Below, in pieces: positions 49,761 through 59,500 of a stretch of 64,000 nucleotides of DNA. The stretch's first letter is position 1. Each line of letters opens with the position of its first letter. This DNA is from CBCYMI01 sp965183855. GTDB taxonomy: Bacteria > Pseudomonadota > Alphaproteobacteria > Caulobacterales > Maricaulaceae. Below the pieces are notes generated by a model. That model was given only the letters and a program-made list of their open reading frames with translations, did no database searches and was not told the DNA's origin. Location: contig CBCYMI010000010.1 in assembly GCA_965183855.1 (NCBI GenBank), positions 62,001 through 126,000 on the forward strand. The letters are read 5' to 3'. Made by a program: the position numbers and the translations under genes.

Positions 49761-51660
49761 TTAGGGAAAAAGAGGATCTGTTGGCATAAGAATTAAATCA
49801 TCAGAGATTGGAGGTTCCATATCATCATTAAGACTATTTTGTTCATCAATATAGGTTTGAACTCGATCTTCAAGTCCAGGATGATGAGCTTCATGATCAT
49901 GTTCAAAATCATCTATGATTTTAAAAGCTGGGCTTGTTTAATTCTGCGATTTCTTCTGTTGAATGAATAAGAGAGGGTTCTGCTTCTTCTGTTGGATGAA
50001 TAAGAGCTTCTTCGGCTTTAGGGATAGAATTCTCAATGAGTGGTAATAGGAGATCATAAGGAAGTTTGATTGTTAAAAAGTTCATCTTCCATTACGTGTT
50101 CTACATCTGACATAATGTCTTGATAGGCAAGATGATCTGGGTTGGTTAATTGTTCCCTGATTTGAGCAAGAAGCTCTTGAATAAGAGATTCCTGACAATA
50201 ATTAAGTATTGTTGGCGCAGGAAATTCTGGCTGATCTATGGATAATGTGGCGTTATAAGGATGAGTTGGACGGTTTTTGTCGTTTCACTATGTTCAGCTA
50301 GTGCGGTTTCTGTCGTTTCACTATGTTCAGCTAGTGCGGTTTCTGTCGTTTCACTATGTTTCAGCTAGTGCGGTTCTGTCGTTTCACTATGTTCAGCTAG
50401 TGCGGTTTCTGTCGGTTCACTATGTTCAGCTGGTGCGGTTTCTGTCGTTTCACTATGTTCAGCTGGTGCGGTTTCTGTCGGTTCACTGTGTTCAGCTGGT
50501 GCGGTTTCTGTCGGTTCACTGTGTTCAGCTGGTGCGGTTTCTGTTTGCTCTTTTAATTGACGGAATACGGTCTCTATATTTTCTCTGTGTTCGGGTGAGG
50601 CTGTTTCTATGCTTTCATTGTGTTGAAATAGTCTTGTTTTTAGAGCTGGATTTTGAGCTGAAAAATCATCGCTTATACTATCAAAATTGGGGGGAGATGT
50701 TTCTGTTTGCTCTTCTTGTTGACGAGATATGGTCTTTGTATTTTCGCTGTGTTTTGGTGGTATTGTTTCTGGGCTTTTACTATTAAGAGGTAATGTTTTT
50801 TGAGGATGTAAATCTATTGGGGATGAACTTTGTTGGTCATCTCCATTTTCAGATTTAAAATAAGCTCTTGGATCATCAGATTGATATCCTGATAAATCAT
50901 CATTATTGTTCATTTTAGAATTAACTCCTTTGAAATTTGAAAAAGAATGGATGTTTTTGAAATCAGGTTCTTTTGGTATGGTTTGTTTGGATATAGAATT
51001 CATTTTATGATCCGAATAAGGATTAAAAGATGTGGGTGGTGACAGAGCTGACTCGAAGGGAAGAATAGACGGCATCGTTGATTCAAAGAAAGAAGGGTTT
51101 GTTTGTACACTGGTGTTTTGATTGATCGGTTCTATCATATGACTGGATTGAAAAGGGGTATTAATTTGAGGGTTCATATTGATGTGTTGATTGCTAGAAT
51201 TTGGCACAGGAGAGGGCTCGATAGGTAATTTATTAAAGGCAAGGATCTTACCTGTTGAATCTTTAAGAGTTAGGTTTATATTTGCTGTTATAATCGATTC
51301 AGGATCTGTAATAATAACTGGAAGTTTAAGCATGATGGGCTCTGGAATTTTGATTTGTTGAAACGCAGTTTTTAACTGTGTTGTAAAACGCCCATTTCCA
51401 ATATCTTCAAGATGAATTCTTGGTAAATAAGAACTTATTTTGGTAATATGATTTATAGATTCCAAAGAAGCATTAATATGCTTGGGATCGAATATTTTAA
51501 GCTCTTGTGAATGCTGATTATATTGACCAATATCTCTGTGAATATTCCGTTTTGTGGTTTCCATAATTGTTGAAACATGCCCAAGAATGCTGGAAACATT
51601 GTCTTCAATAGGAAGATCCGTTTTGATCAAAAACCTGTTTTGCATAAGCTTTCTCCACAT
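49761..51660 (-). pseudogene. Large Pro/Glu/Thr-rich repeat protein of unknown function, frame-broken near its end
   Basis: No family recognised. From ATG 51660 (or 51645, MQNRFLIKTDL) the frame runs 431 residues: a helical N-terminal region with SSILGHVSTIMETTKRNIHR, a compact segment with LPRIHLEDIGNGRFTTQLKT and PVIITDPESIITANINLTLK, a low-complexity middle, then imperfect 11-residue repeats of the type TETAPAEHSEP. The frame stops within the repeats at 50365, where one unit lacks a base and the next has one extra. Beyond them acidic sequence continues in shifting frames (IQELLAQIREQLTNPDHLAY; EDRVQTYIDEQNSLNDDME) to a TAA at 49761. About 630 residues in all. No signal peptide. Confidence 0.5.
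50271..50534. repeat. 33-bp minisatellite, eight tandem copies
   Basis: Eight direct copies of a 33-base unit (starting CGGTTTCTGTCG on the plus strand), each encoding 11 residues on the minus strand. Units at 50271, 50304, 50337, 50371, 50403, 50436, 50469 and 50502. Unit 3 is 34 bases (extra T) and unit 4 is 32 bases (missing T); the others are 33. Substitution patterns show a gradient: the four right-hand units have GGTG, the left four AGTG. A degenerate ninth unit follows. Confidence 0.95.
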
Positions 51661-51817
51661 AAGCTTTTGCTTTATTTAAGGTAGAATGTATTGATATTCT
51701 TTTATCTTCGGGTTTAAAATGTAAACCAATTAAAAACTAATTTTTAGCTTTTCTTCTGATTATTCATAGAGATTGAGAGGGATAGGGTGGATTGTTAGTG
51801 TTTGGGATGATGATCCG

Positions 51818-52579
51818 CTAAGACAGGATCTTTATCCGTCCGTGAATAAATTGATCTACATAAGGGTTTTGGCTCTTTTCGATCTGGTCTGTCTGTCCTT
51901 TCCAGATAAGTTTTCCCTGATAAATCATGGCAATTTCATCTGCGATTGTTTTAGCAGAAATCATATCATGCGTGATTGTAATCGCTGTTGAGCCAAGTGC
52001 TTTAACCTGTTGAATAATGAGCTCATTAATTACATTGGCTGTAATGGGATCTAGCCCTGTTGTGGGTTCATCAAAGAAAATCAGGCTTGGCTTTGTAATA
52101 ATTGCTCTTGCAAGTCCAACCCGTTTTTGCATGCCTCCAGATAATTCAGCAGGAAATAAATGGGCAGTTTGCTCGGAAAGATTAACTTTTTTAAGTGCAT
52201 TAACAGCCATTTTATAAGCTTTTTCTTTAGAGAAATGATCAACATTTAATAGTCTGAATGCAATATTTTGCCAAACATTTAGGGAATCAAACAAGGCGCC
52301 ACCTTGAAACAACATTCCAAATTGATTCATAGATTTCATACGTTGGCGATGATTGAGTGTTAGAATATCATCTCCATCCAGGAGAATTTTACCTTGATCT
52401 GGTTTGATTAATCCAAGAATAGACTTTAATAATACTGATTTTCCACTTCCAGAACCCCCAATAATCACCAGAGATTTTCCTTGTTCCAGTTCCAGATTAA
52501 ATCCTTGAAGGACTTTTTTTGTGCCAAAGCGTTTATGTAAGTTTTGAATATTAAGTTTTAGTTGTTTTTTCATAATCAC
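51818..52579 (-). CDS. mlaF: Phospholipid ABC transporter ATPase MlaF
   Basis: Cytoplasmic ATPase of MlaFEDB. Walker A IIGGSGSGKSVLLKSILGLI, Q loop FGMLFQGGALFDSLNVWQNI, signature ELSGGMQKRVGLARAI, Walker B LIFFDEPTTGLDP and ITHDMISAKTIADEI are present; FGMLFQGGALFDS is typical of MlaF. 253 residues. Overlaps mlaE by four bases, so translation is coupled. Intact. Confidence 0.95.
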   Translation of the reverse strand: MIMKKQLKLNIQNLHKRFGTKKVLQGFNLELEQGKSLVIIGGSGSGKSVLLKSILGLIKPDQGKILLDGDDILTLNHRQRMKSMNQFGMLFQGGALFDSLNVWQNIAFRLLNVDHFSKEKAYKMAVNALKKVNLSEQTAHLFPAELSGGMQKRVGLARAIITKPSLIFFDEPTTGLDPITANVINELIIQQVKALGSTAITITHDMISAKTIADEIAMIYQGKLIWKGQTDQIEKSQNPYVDQFIHGRIKILS

Positions 52580-53343
52580 ACAAATAAGGTTGTTAGAAGA
52601 TAGTTTGCTGTAAAAATTAAAATGGCAGAGCCGACCACGGCATTGGTGGTTGCCAGTCCAACTCCTTTTGCTCCCCTGTCAGAATAAAATCCATAATAAC
52701 AGCCCATTAATGCAATAATATAACCAAAGACAATGGCTTTAATCAGTCCTGAAATAACATCCCAGCTTGTTACAAAATCAAGGGTGTTCTTAAGATAAAC
52801 GGTTGGATTAAACTCCAATAATTGTGTTGAGACAATAAATCCACCCATTACCCCTATAATATCAGCGATGAGAACCAAAAGAGGAAGTGAAATTAACGCA
52901 GCTAGGATTCTAGGTGCAATTAAATATTGATAGGGATCTGTTGAAAGGGTTTCTAACGCATCAATTTGCTCTGTTACTCTCATCGTACCAATTTCGGCTG
53001 CAATGGAAGCGCTCACCCTGCCTGCCAGCATTAAGGCAGCCAAGACAGGACCTAATTCTCGTGTTAGACCAACAACGACAATATTAGGCAGGAATTGTTC
53101 TGCATTAAATCTAGAGCCTCCTGTATAAATATTAAGAGCAAGTGCGCCTCCTGTAAAAATGGCTGTCATACCAATAACAGGTAATGAGAAATAGCCCATA
53201 CGGATGATTTGTTGCCATGTTTGATGAATAAAAAAAGGAGGGGTTAAAATGGCTTTAAAACTTCTGATTGAAAACAGGCTTATTTTTCCAGTAAAGGCAA
53301 GACTGTTCAATACAATTAAACCAATTATTCTAAACAAGGTCAT
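52576..53343 (-). CDS. mlaE: Phospholipid ABC transporter permease MlaE
   Basis: Inner-membrane permease. 255 residues with about five membrane segments; family motifs include GYFSLPVIGMTAIFTGGALA, VVVGLTRELGPVLAALMLAG, RVSASIAAEIGTMRVTEQID and ALETLSTDPYQYLIAPRILA. First gene of the mlaEF pair, 4-base overlap with mlaF. mlaD lies 8 kb away and no mlaB is seen. Intact. Confidence 0.95.
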   Translation of the reverse strand: MTLFRIIGLIVLNSLAFTGKISLFSIRSFKAILTPPFFIHQTWQQIIRMGYFSLPVIGMTAIFTGGALALNIYTGGSRFNAEQFLPNIVVVGLTRELGPVLAALMLAGRVSASIAAEIGTMRVTEQIDALETLSTDPYQYLIAPRILAALISLPLLVLIADIIGVMGGFIVSTQLLEFNPTVYLKNTLDFVTSWDVISGLIKAIVFGYIIALMGCYYGFYSDRGAKGVGLATTNAVVGSAILIFTANYLLTTLFV

Positions 53344-53470
53344 AGCGGCATGCTCTAAGTAAATAGTATCTCAACACATTAAATCCTTTGATTTTTACCA
53401 AAAAGGATCTGGTAAAATGAATCATCTATCGATTAATATATTGATTTTCTGAAATTGTAAAAACAATCTT

Positions 53471-54592
53471 TTATGTTTTATAAATTTTTTTAAATCGGTT
53501 TCCAAGTCGGGTTAGAATTTCATAAGAAGTGGTTTGGCAGGAATGTGAGAAGGAATCAAGCTCTTTTCCTAACAGCGTAATCATATCTCCAACGTTAAGT
53601 TTGGTTGCGATTTCTGTACTATCCAATGCAGTTAAATCCATTGAAATTTTACCAAGAACAGGAAGAAGATGTCCTTGAAATCTGGCAAACGCCCTGTTGG
53701 ATCCAGATCGTAATAAGCCATCTGCATACCCAATGCCAATAAGTGCAATTTGTTTATCAGAATGAAGTTGGTAAGAGGCATCATACCCAATACTTTCTCC
53801 TTTTTTAACAGATTTAATCTGTAAAACAGGGACTTTGATGATGATAGGAGGGGTTAAGTTAAGTGTGTTTTGAACAGAGGAAGCGTGTCCACCATAAAGT
53901 CCAATGCCTAGTCGAATTTGATCAAAATGATAGTCTGAACCAATGAGTGTTCCAGCAGAATTTACAAATGATTTTCTTTTATTTTTAAAAAGTTCAGAAT
54001 GAGCGATCGCGTTAAATCTGATTAATTGTTGTTGATTCATTGGATGACGCAAAGAAGAAGCACAGGCAAGATGGCTCATAACCAGATCAATCTTATCCAT
54101 CAGGCAAGCTGAAATGTTTTCAAACTTTGGAAGATCTTCAATGGAAAGCCCAAGACGATTAATTCCAGTATCAAAATGAAGTGCGGCAGTTAATGGATCG
54201 GATAGATGATGTGTTTGTTTTTGAAAACACCATTGTTTAACCTGAGACCAATCATTGAGTACAGCAGAGAGCTGATAGGTTTCAAACAGGTGTGTTTGTG
54301 TTAAAAAAAAACCATTTAAAACATAGATTTTACAAGAATTCCCCATTTTTTTTCTTAAGGAAACACCCTCTTTAAGCGTTGCGACATAAAAGGTGTTTGC
54401 TCCGAGTTTATATAAAACATCTGCAATTTTACCTGCTCCCAAACCATATGCATTTGCTTTGAGAACAGGCGCAATTTCTGTCTTTGGAGTAATAAAATTC
54501 CGATAGGAAAGGTAATTTTGTTGAATGGCATTTAAATCAATAATTAATTGGGGAGAGTTCATGAAATTGCTCAAAACAAGTGCTGGATTCAT
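53471..54592 (-). CDS. alr: Alanine racemase
   Basis: PLP enzyme supplying D-alanine for peptidoglycan. The PLP-binding Lys is in APVLKANAYGLGAGKIADVL (near residue 45); HFDTGINRLGLSIEDL, RLGIGLYGGHA, SIGYDASYQLHSDKQIALIG and GKISMDLTALD with the catalytic-Tyr loop region follow. 373 residues. ATG 54562 (MNSPQLIIDL) may be the true start as it fits the family better. Upstream is dnaB, the usual order. Intact. Confidence 0.94.
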   Translation of the reverse strand: MNPALVLSNFMNSPQLIIDLNAIQQNYLSYRNFITPKTEIAPVLKANAYGLGAGKIADVLYKLGANTFYVATLKEGVSLRKKMGNSCKIYVLNGFFLTQTHLFETYQLSAVLNDWSQVKQWCFQKQTHHLSDPLTAALHFDTGINRLGLSIEDLPKFENISACLMDKIDLVMSHLACASSLRHPMNQQQLIRFNAIAHSELFKNKRKSFVNSAGTLIGSDYHFDQIRLGIGLYGGHASSVQNTLNLTPPIIIKVPVLQIKSVKKGESIGYDASYQLHSDKQIALIGIGYADGLLRSGSNRAFARFQGHLLPVLGKISMDLTALDSTEIATKLNVGDMITLLGKELDSFSHSCQTTSYEILTRLGNRFKKIYKT

Positions 54593-54849
54593 TCATAGTA
54601 TCGCATGTATTCATAATAAGGCAGGTTTTTGGGGAATTCAATTTTTATTTTTCTTTCTTTTCTAAAATAGTTTCTTTTTTTCTAAAATATAAAAAGAGGG
54701 TTTAGCTCCTGTTTTGTAAAAAAATAATTGCCTGTCTTTAAAAGACGAAAAGAAGGCATGTTAAATAAATGTGCTTTATATTATTTAAGCTTGAATGAAG
54801 TTCTTTTCTGTTTGGACAGAAAAATCCAGTTTTTAGATCTTTAAAGATA

Positions 54850-56343
54850 TTATCGAGTTTCATCAAGATTTCCAAATTTGGTTAATTCCTCTTCAAAGGA
54901 TAGTTTGACCGTTCCTATTGGTCCATGTCTTTGTTTTCCAATAATGATTTCTGCTAGCATATGAATTTTTTCCATAATTTCCTGCCATTCTTTATGCTTT
55001 TGATTATCATCTTGATGATTGGGTCTGATATTGGGTTCACTTCTTGATAGATAATAAGCTTCACGATAAACAAACATAACAACATCTGCGTCTTGTTCTA
55101 TGGATCCTGATTCTCTTAAATCTGCCAATTGTGGTTTTTTATCCTCGCGATTTTCAACCTGTCTTGAAAGTTGTGATAAAGCAAGAACAGGGATATTTAA
55201 CTCTTTAGCAAGTGCTTTTAGATTCTGTGTGATCTCACTGACTTCTTGAACCCTGTTATCTCCCTTTCGTTCTGATGAAGTTACCAATTGCAAATAATCT
55301 ACAACAATCAGATCAAGCCCAATGGTTCGTTTAAGACGACGGGCTCTTGCCATCAGAGCATGAATAGATAATCCACCTGTATCATCAATATAAAGTGGAA
55401 TGCTTTCTAATTCTTCCGAGACATCACGAAGGATTTCATATTCTTCGGAGCTAATATCACCACGTCTAATTCGATGGGATGGTATTCTTGAGGTTTCTGC
55501 AATGAGCCTGGTTGCCAATTGTTCTGAGGACATTTCAAGTGAAAAAAAGCCAACAATACCACCATTAACTGTTTTTATATCTCCATTTTTTTGTTTTTCA
55601 GCCTGATAATGCCGTGCAATATGAAAGGCAATATTGGTTGCAAGCGCTGTTTTTCCCATTGAAGGACGACCTGCAAGAATAATCAAATCAGAAGCGTGTA
55701 ATCCTCCGAGCTTTCGGTCAAGATCAATTAATCCAGTTGCAATACCAGAAAGATTTCCATCTCGTTTATAGGCCGCGGCTGCTGTGTCTATCGATTGGAT
55801 TAAAGCAGATTTGAAAGGAATAAATCCTGATTGAGAACTTCCAGATTCTGCTAAGTCAAATAGTTTTTTTTCTGCAATTTCCAATTGTGATTTACTGTCT
55901 TGTTCCTCATCTTCATTTTGAGCCAGAAATTGAATTTCATTTCCAATTCTGATGAGTTCACGTTTAACAGATAAATCAACAATCAAGCGTGCATATTCAG
56001 AAATTGCAGAAAAAGAGGCTGCATTGGACAATAAGTGAGCAAGATATTCTATCCCTCCAATTTCCTGAAGTGCTTGATCTTTTTGAAATCTGTTTTTTAA
56101 CGTAACGGCATCTGCCAGCATGCCTTTTTGGATAATGCTTTGTATGGCTTCATAGAGTTTTGCGTGAATAGGATCATAAAAATGATGAGAGGTAAGCTCA
56201 TCGCCAATTTTATTAAAACATTCATTGTCAAATAAAAGAGCCCCTAATAAAGCTTGTTCTGCCTCAAGATTATGCGGGATCTCATTTGGTTTTAAATCTG
56301 TTGTTTGAGCAAGATAAAGGGGTTGTTCCATTGTTTTTTCCAT
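54850..56343 (-). CDS. dnaB: Replicative DNA helicase DnaB
   Basis: Hexameric fork helicase. N-terminal domain starts PHNLEAEQALLGALLFDNEC; the RecA-like core has LIILAGRPSMGKTALATNIA (Walker A), GIVGFFSLEMSSEQLATRLI, LDLIVVDYLQLVTSSERKG (Walker B), PVLALSQLSRQVENREDKKP and QLADLRESGSIEQDADVVMF. 497 residues, normal. No intein. In the rpsF-rpsR-rplI-dnaB-alr order. Intact. Confidence 0.96.
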   Translation of the reverse strand: MEKTMEQPLYLAQTTDLKPNEIPHNLEAEQALLGALLFDNECFNKIGDELTSHHFYDPIHAKLYEAIQSIIQKGMLADAVTLKNRFQKDQALQEIGGIEYLAHLLSNAASFSAISEYARLIVDLSVKRELIRIGNEIQFLAQNEDEEQDSKSQLEIAEKKLFDLAESGSSQSGFIPFKSALIQSIDTAAAAYKRDGNLSGIATGLIDLDRKLGGLHASDLIILAGRPSMGKTALATNIAFHIARHYQAEKQKNGDIKTVNGGIVGFFSLEMSSEQLATRLIAETSRIPSHRIRRGDISSEEYEILRDVSEELESIPLYIDDTGGLSIHALMARARRLKRTIGLDLIVVDYLQLVTSSERKGDNRVQEVSEITQNLKALAKELNIPVLALSQLSRQVENREDKKPQLADLRESGSIEQDADVVMFVYREAYYLSRSEPNIRPNHQDDNQKHKEWQEIMEKIHMLAEIIIGKQRHGPIGTVKLSFEEELTKFGNLDETR

Positions 56344-56915
56344 TTTAAAGCAGATTGCATCCTAGCCGAAATCATACAGTCCTGCATCTTTTTGTATGTA
56401 ATTATACACAGAATATCGATATATATTCACAAAAAAATTCACCCCTGTGGATAAGTTGTTTTATATTTCTCTTCCCTTCCAATTTGTCTGTTCGGATTGT
56501 TTTTAAGAATGAAAGCTCCAGGCATTGAATATCACAATTAGATAAAATAAATTTATATTATTTAACTCTGTTATTTTGTCAGATGAAAGATTTCAAACCC
56601 GATCTGTTTTAAATATGTAACTCCAATCCTCTATATCTGTCTTTTAAAAACAAGAGATGAGTAAACAGGTTTGTTTGAAAGTTAAAAAAAAGGGTTTGAT
56701 TAAGCTGTTACTCAACCAAAAACGCCAAATAGAATGAAACTGTCTTTATTAGCTCAAACGAGAGTTAAATGCTTTCAATCCTGAAGCGAATTAAATGGAT
56801 GCTCTGGTTTGATAAACTTGCAATATTGATGTGTTTGCAGATCTTCTTATTAAAAAAGACATCTTCTTAATGCCAGTATAAGAGAGAAACAGTCTGAGAA
56901 TTAAGAGAGAAACAT
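56344..56915. other. Gap between dnaB and rplI
   Basis: 572 bases with no supported gene. The dnaB promoter should lie here near 56400. The rplI operon terminator is at its right edge. Confidence 0.45.
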
Positions 56916-57566
56916 TCAGGCTTTAATATCTAAAAAATAAAATGAATCAGGAAACAAGAACCAAAATAATCCTGATTCATCGCATTTACTCTTCTTCTTG
57001 ATTATCCTGTCGTTTTTTACTAATCGCTTCCATTTCCTGGTTTCTTTGATCTGAAAAATCCTTTTTTTCTTTTGTTCTGCCGCGATGATATCTTCTCCTT
57101 TTGCCTGTCTTTCGGCTTCATTTTCGGTTCTGGCAATATTAATCACAACATTAATGCTTACTTCTGGGTGGAGTTTGATTTTTAGCTCGTGAAGCCCAAT
57201 TGTTTTAATGGGCTTGTGTAAAATAATTTGCGAACGCAGGACTTTAATATCTGTTTTTGTGATCGTTTCTGAAATATCTCGTGAGGTTACAGAACCATAA
57301 AGTTGACCACTTTCACCAGATTGTCGAATAATTGCATAGATTTTTTTATCAATTCTTCGTGCAATTTCTTCCGCATCATTTTTACGTTCTGCATTCAGTT
57401 TTTCAATTGCGACTCGCTCACGTTCAAAATGTTCTATATTCTGTTTCGTTGCTCTAAGTGCTTTTGAGGATGGAAGAAGATAATTGCGTGCATATCCATC
57501 TTTAACGGTTACAACATCACCGATATTTCCTAGATTTTCGACATGCTCTAATAATACGATTTGCAC
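56916..57566 (-). CDS. rplI: 50S ribosomal protein L9, C-terminal tail probably misframed
   Basis: L9 binds 23S rRNA domain V. It starts MQIVLLEHVENLGNIGDVVT and has KDGYARNYLLPSSKALRATK, then LYGSVTSRDISETITKTDIK and IKTIGLHELKIKLHPEVSIN, complete for both domains. The tail after EQKKK is suspect: in the neighbouring frame (after an A-run shift near 57050) it reads DFSDQRNQEMEAISKKRQDN then QEEE and a TAA at 56986, and a clear terminator follows at 56931-56980. The open frame instead runs through that terminator hairpin. The true end is therefore probably 56986. Confidence 0.93.
   Translation of the reverse strand: MQIVLLEHVENLGNIGDVVTVKDGYARNYLLPSSKALRATKQNIEHFERERVAIEKLNAERKNDAEEIARRIDKKIYAIIRQSGESGQLYGSVTSRDISETITKTDIKVLRSQIILHKPIKTIGLHELKIKLHPEVSINVVINIARTENEAERQAKGEDIIAAEQKKKRIFQIKETRKWKRLVKNDRIIKKKSKCDESGLFWFLFPDSFYFLDIKA
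56931..56980 (-). terminator. Rho-independent terminator of rpsF-rpsR-rplI
   Basis: On the minus strand ATGAATCAGG pairs with CCTGATTCAT (10 bp perfect, 19-base loop), followed by TTTATTTTTT. It lies six bases after the proposed rplI stop at 56986. Confidence 0.75.
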
Positions 57567-57578
57567 AATCGGGCTCCT

Positions 57579-57836
57579 TTATTTAACAACATATGCCAAA
57601 AGGCCAAGATATCTGGCTCTTTTAATATGTTTAGCCAATTCTCTTTGTTTGGATGGAGAGACTGCAGAAATTCTTGAACTGGCAATTTTTCCAGTCTCCG
57701 TTATATATTCCTGTAGCAATTTTGGATTTTTATAATCAATAATAGGTGCGTTTTTGCCAGAAAAAGGACAGAATTTGCGTCTTTGATTTAAAGAGCGCCT
57801 TAAGGGCAAATTGCTGATATTAATTTTTTGAGACAT
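57579..57836 (-). CDS. rpsR: 30S ribosomal protein S18
   Basis: 85 residues; [20 protein letters not shown], then [20 protein letters not shown] and [19 protein letters not shown] are the S18 core. Located between rpsF (21 bases upstream) and rplI (12 bases downstream). Intact. Confidence 0.97.
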   Translation of the reverse strand: MSQKINISNLPLRRSLNQRRKFCPFSGKNAPIIDYKNPKLLQEYITETGKIASSRISAVSPSKQRELAKHIKRARYLGLLAYVVK

Positions 57837-57857
57837 AATGTGGCTCCCAATCAGGAT

Positions 57858-58205
57858 TTAAGTTCGTCTTCTGGTTTTTTCTTCGCGTTTTTCCATAATA
57901 GGAGAAGGCTCCTTAGAGAAATGATCTACGCGAACCGTTAGCGTTCGTATGACATCTTCATTTAATTTATGACGTCGTTCAATCTCATCTATTACACTTG
58001 ATGGCGCATCAATATTAACCAGAGTATAATGTGCTTTTCGATTTTTACGAATTCGATAGGCGAGGTTTAAGAGCCCCCAATGCTCGATTTTATCGACTTT
58101 TCCATTCTGTTCTTCAACATAGGATTTAATAGAATGTGTCATTCCTTCAACTTGCTGGGCAGATATATCCTGCCGAACAAGAAATATATGTTCATATAGT
58201 GCCAT
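57858..58205 (-). CDS. rpsF: 30S ribosomal protein S6
   Basis: 115 residues beginning MALYEHIFLVRQDISAQQVE, with KVDKIEHWGLLNLAYRIRKN and KAHYTLVNIDAPSSVIDEIE, and the basic tail of S6; it pairs with S18 in the 30S platform. First gene of the operon. Intact. Confidence 0.97.
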   Translation of the reverse strand: MALYEHIFLVRQDISAQQVEGMTHSIKSYVEEQNGKVDKIEHWGLLNLAYRIRKNRKAHYTLVNIDAPSSVIDEIERRHKLNEDVIRTLTVRVDHFSKEPSPIMEKREEKTRRRT

Positions 58206-58796
58206 GTTTTTACCTTTCTAAAACAGCTATGGCGCCTTTTATCTGGAAAGGAAGATAATCAGGCGTTGGTTCTTGTTTAAATATATTTAAAAGACCATAG
58301 CAGAAACTCAGAGACTATACGGATTTTTTTATATTGTGCAAGCTTTTATCTGAAGGATTTTGTTTAAAAAGCAGATCAGAGATAAAAGATAAAGCACTGC
58401 TGAAATAAATCCAATATGATATAAGGGTTTAAACGCAATTTAAAGATAAAATATTTTAATCAGTTTAAAAATAGAATCTTTAATGTATTTTTATAGGTTT
58501 GCGTGTTTATACATTAGACGTTTGAAATGGATTTGGATTTAAAAATAAAATAAGCCGGGAAGCTTTGACGGGATTAAAAAATGCAAAATTTAAGCATTTA
58601 TATATCTTGATAGAATTGTTTTTTTGTATATCAGGTATGACCCCAAAAAGCTTTGCTTAACACTTATAAGATGGGTATACTCTGAAATTAGCATGTCATC
58701 TTTAAGATATTAAAGGAGGGGGAATTTTAAATCATACATCTCTGATAAAATGAATACAGTATAATTTGAACATATTTAATCGGGAGAAAAGCAAGA
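58206..58796. other. Gap between rpsF and the toxin cluster
   Basis: 591 bases between divergent units. A TATAAT at 58760-58765, 32 bases before the first toxin ATG, is a possible -10 without a good -35. A 9-bp stem CTTTTATCT/AGATAAAAG spans 58343-58388. No gene supported. Confidence 0.4.
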
Positions 58797-59201
58797 ATGC
58801 CTAATTCATCAGGAAAAAACCCGTTTGGTCATTTAGACCAGAATGCTCTCGCAGAGCAGTGTGCCATTCAAGCTTCTGCTCTTGGACAAGAAGAGCGTTT
58901 GATCATCACACAATCCCAGCTTCAACATGTTTTTAAACATGCCAAAGATTTTGGCGTTGAGGGAAATTGGAATAAAGCAAAGGGTGAGATCTTAAAGGCA
59001 AGAATTCTGGATCATATCGAACAAGATTCTACCGAATATATTGAGGGAAGTTATAATCATATACCTGTGATTTATTATTATAACCCTATGACGAATTTAA
59101 ATGTTATTGCAAGCAGAGAAGGTCGTTTGATTAGTGGCTGGAGGCTCAATGCCAAACAAATATTCCATCTTACAACACATCACCGTCTTGGAGGCAGATA
59201 A
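58797..59201 (+). CDS. Colicin-D-type tRNase domain protein, copy 1 (no signal peptide)
   Basis: 134 residues. From about residue 32 the protein matches the C-terminal nuclease domain of colicin D: ITQSQLQHVFKHAKDFGVEG, a helical EILKARILDHIEQDSTEYIE, YYNPMTNLNVIASREGRL and ISGWRLN. Colicin D cleaves the tRNA-Arg anticodon loop; its catalytic Lys-His and Ser-x-Trp residues correspond to FKHA and SGWR here. The translocation and receptor domains of true colicins are absent; the N-terminal 31 residues are short and unlike them. An immunity-type gene overlaps its stop codon by one base (TAATG), and an almost identical second copy follows at 59801. Intact. Confidence 0.75.
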   Translation: MPNSSGKNPFGHLDQNALAEQCAIQASALGQEERLIITQSQLQHVFKHAKDFGVEGNWNKAKGEILKARILDHIEQDSTEYIEGSYNHIPVIYYYNPMTNLNVIASREGRLISGWRLNAKQIFHLTTHHRLGGR

Positions 59202-59500
59202 TGGCATATTGTACGATTTCAAACTATACATTATTAATTGAAGACTTTTTGACAGGAAAAATGGATTGCAAACTGTTTGAAACAGAGTTTATTAATTTGT
59301 TTAAAAGCGATCAATCTTTGATGAAAGACCAATTTTTTGAACCACTTAATGAATTATTCATTGCCGTTGATTTATATGAGCAGGATCCAAAAATTAGAAA
59401 AGATCTTGAAATGACAATTAATGAACAGGAATTAATCCTAAAAGCAAGAAAGTGTTTAATGGAATTAACTCAATCGCGTTCATCAAGAAATAGAGGCTAG
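59201..59500 (+). CDS. Colicin-type immunity protein
   Basis: 99 residues, acidic and helical. YTLLIEDFLTGKMDCKLFET, then EFINLFKSDQ, PLNELFIAVDLYEQDPKIRK and NEQELILKARKCLMEL follow the pattern of the colicin D/E-type immunity family, all-alpha proteins that bind and block the nuclease. Its ATG overlaps the toxin stop, so the two are translated together, as toxin-immunity pairs are. Only one such gene accompanies two toxin copies, so it presumably protects against both. Intact. Confidence 0.7.
   Translation: MAYCTISNYTLLIEDFLTGKMDCKLFETEFINLFKSDQSLMKDQFFEPLNELFIAVDLYEQDPKIRKDLEMTINEQELILKARKCLMELTQSRSSRNRG

Noticed and set aside
50271..50534. CRISPR array
   Set aside because: The 33-bp units are directly adjacent with no spacers and sit in a coding frame; no cas genes nearby.
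50277..50786. Plus-strand frame of repeated FHYVQLVRFL units
   Set aside because: It is the complement of the minisatellite inside the minus-strand repeat-protein gene; periodicity of 33 keeps any frame open.
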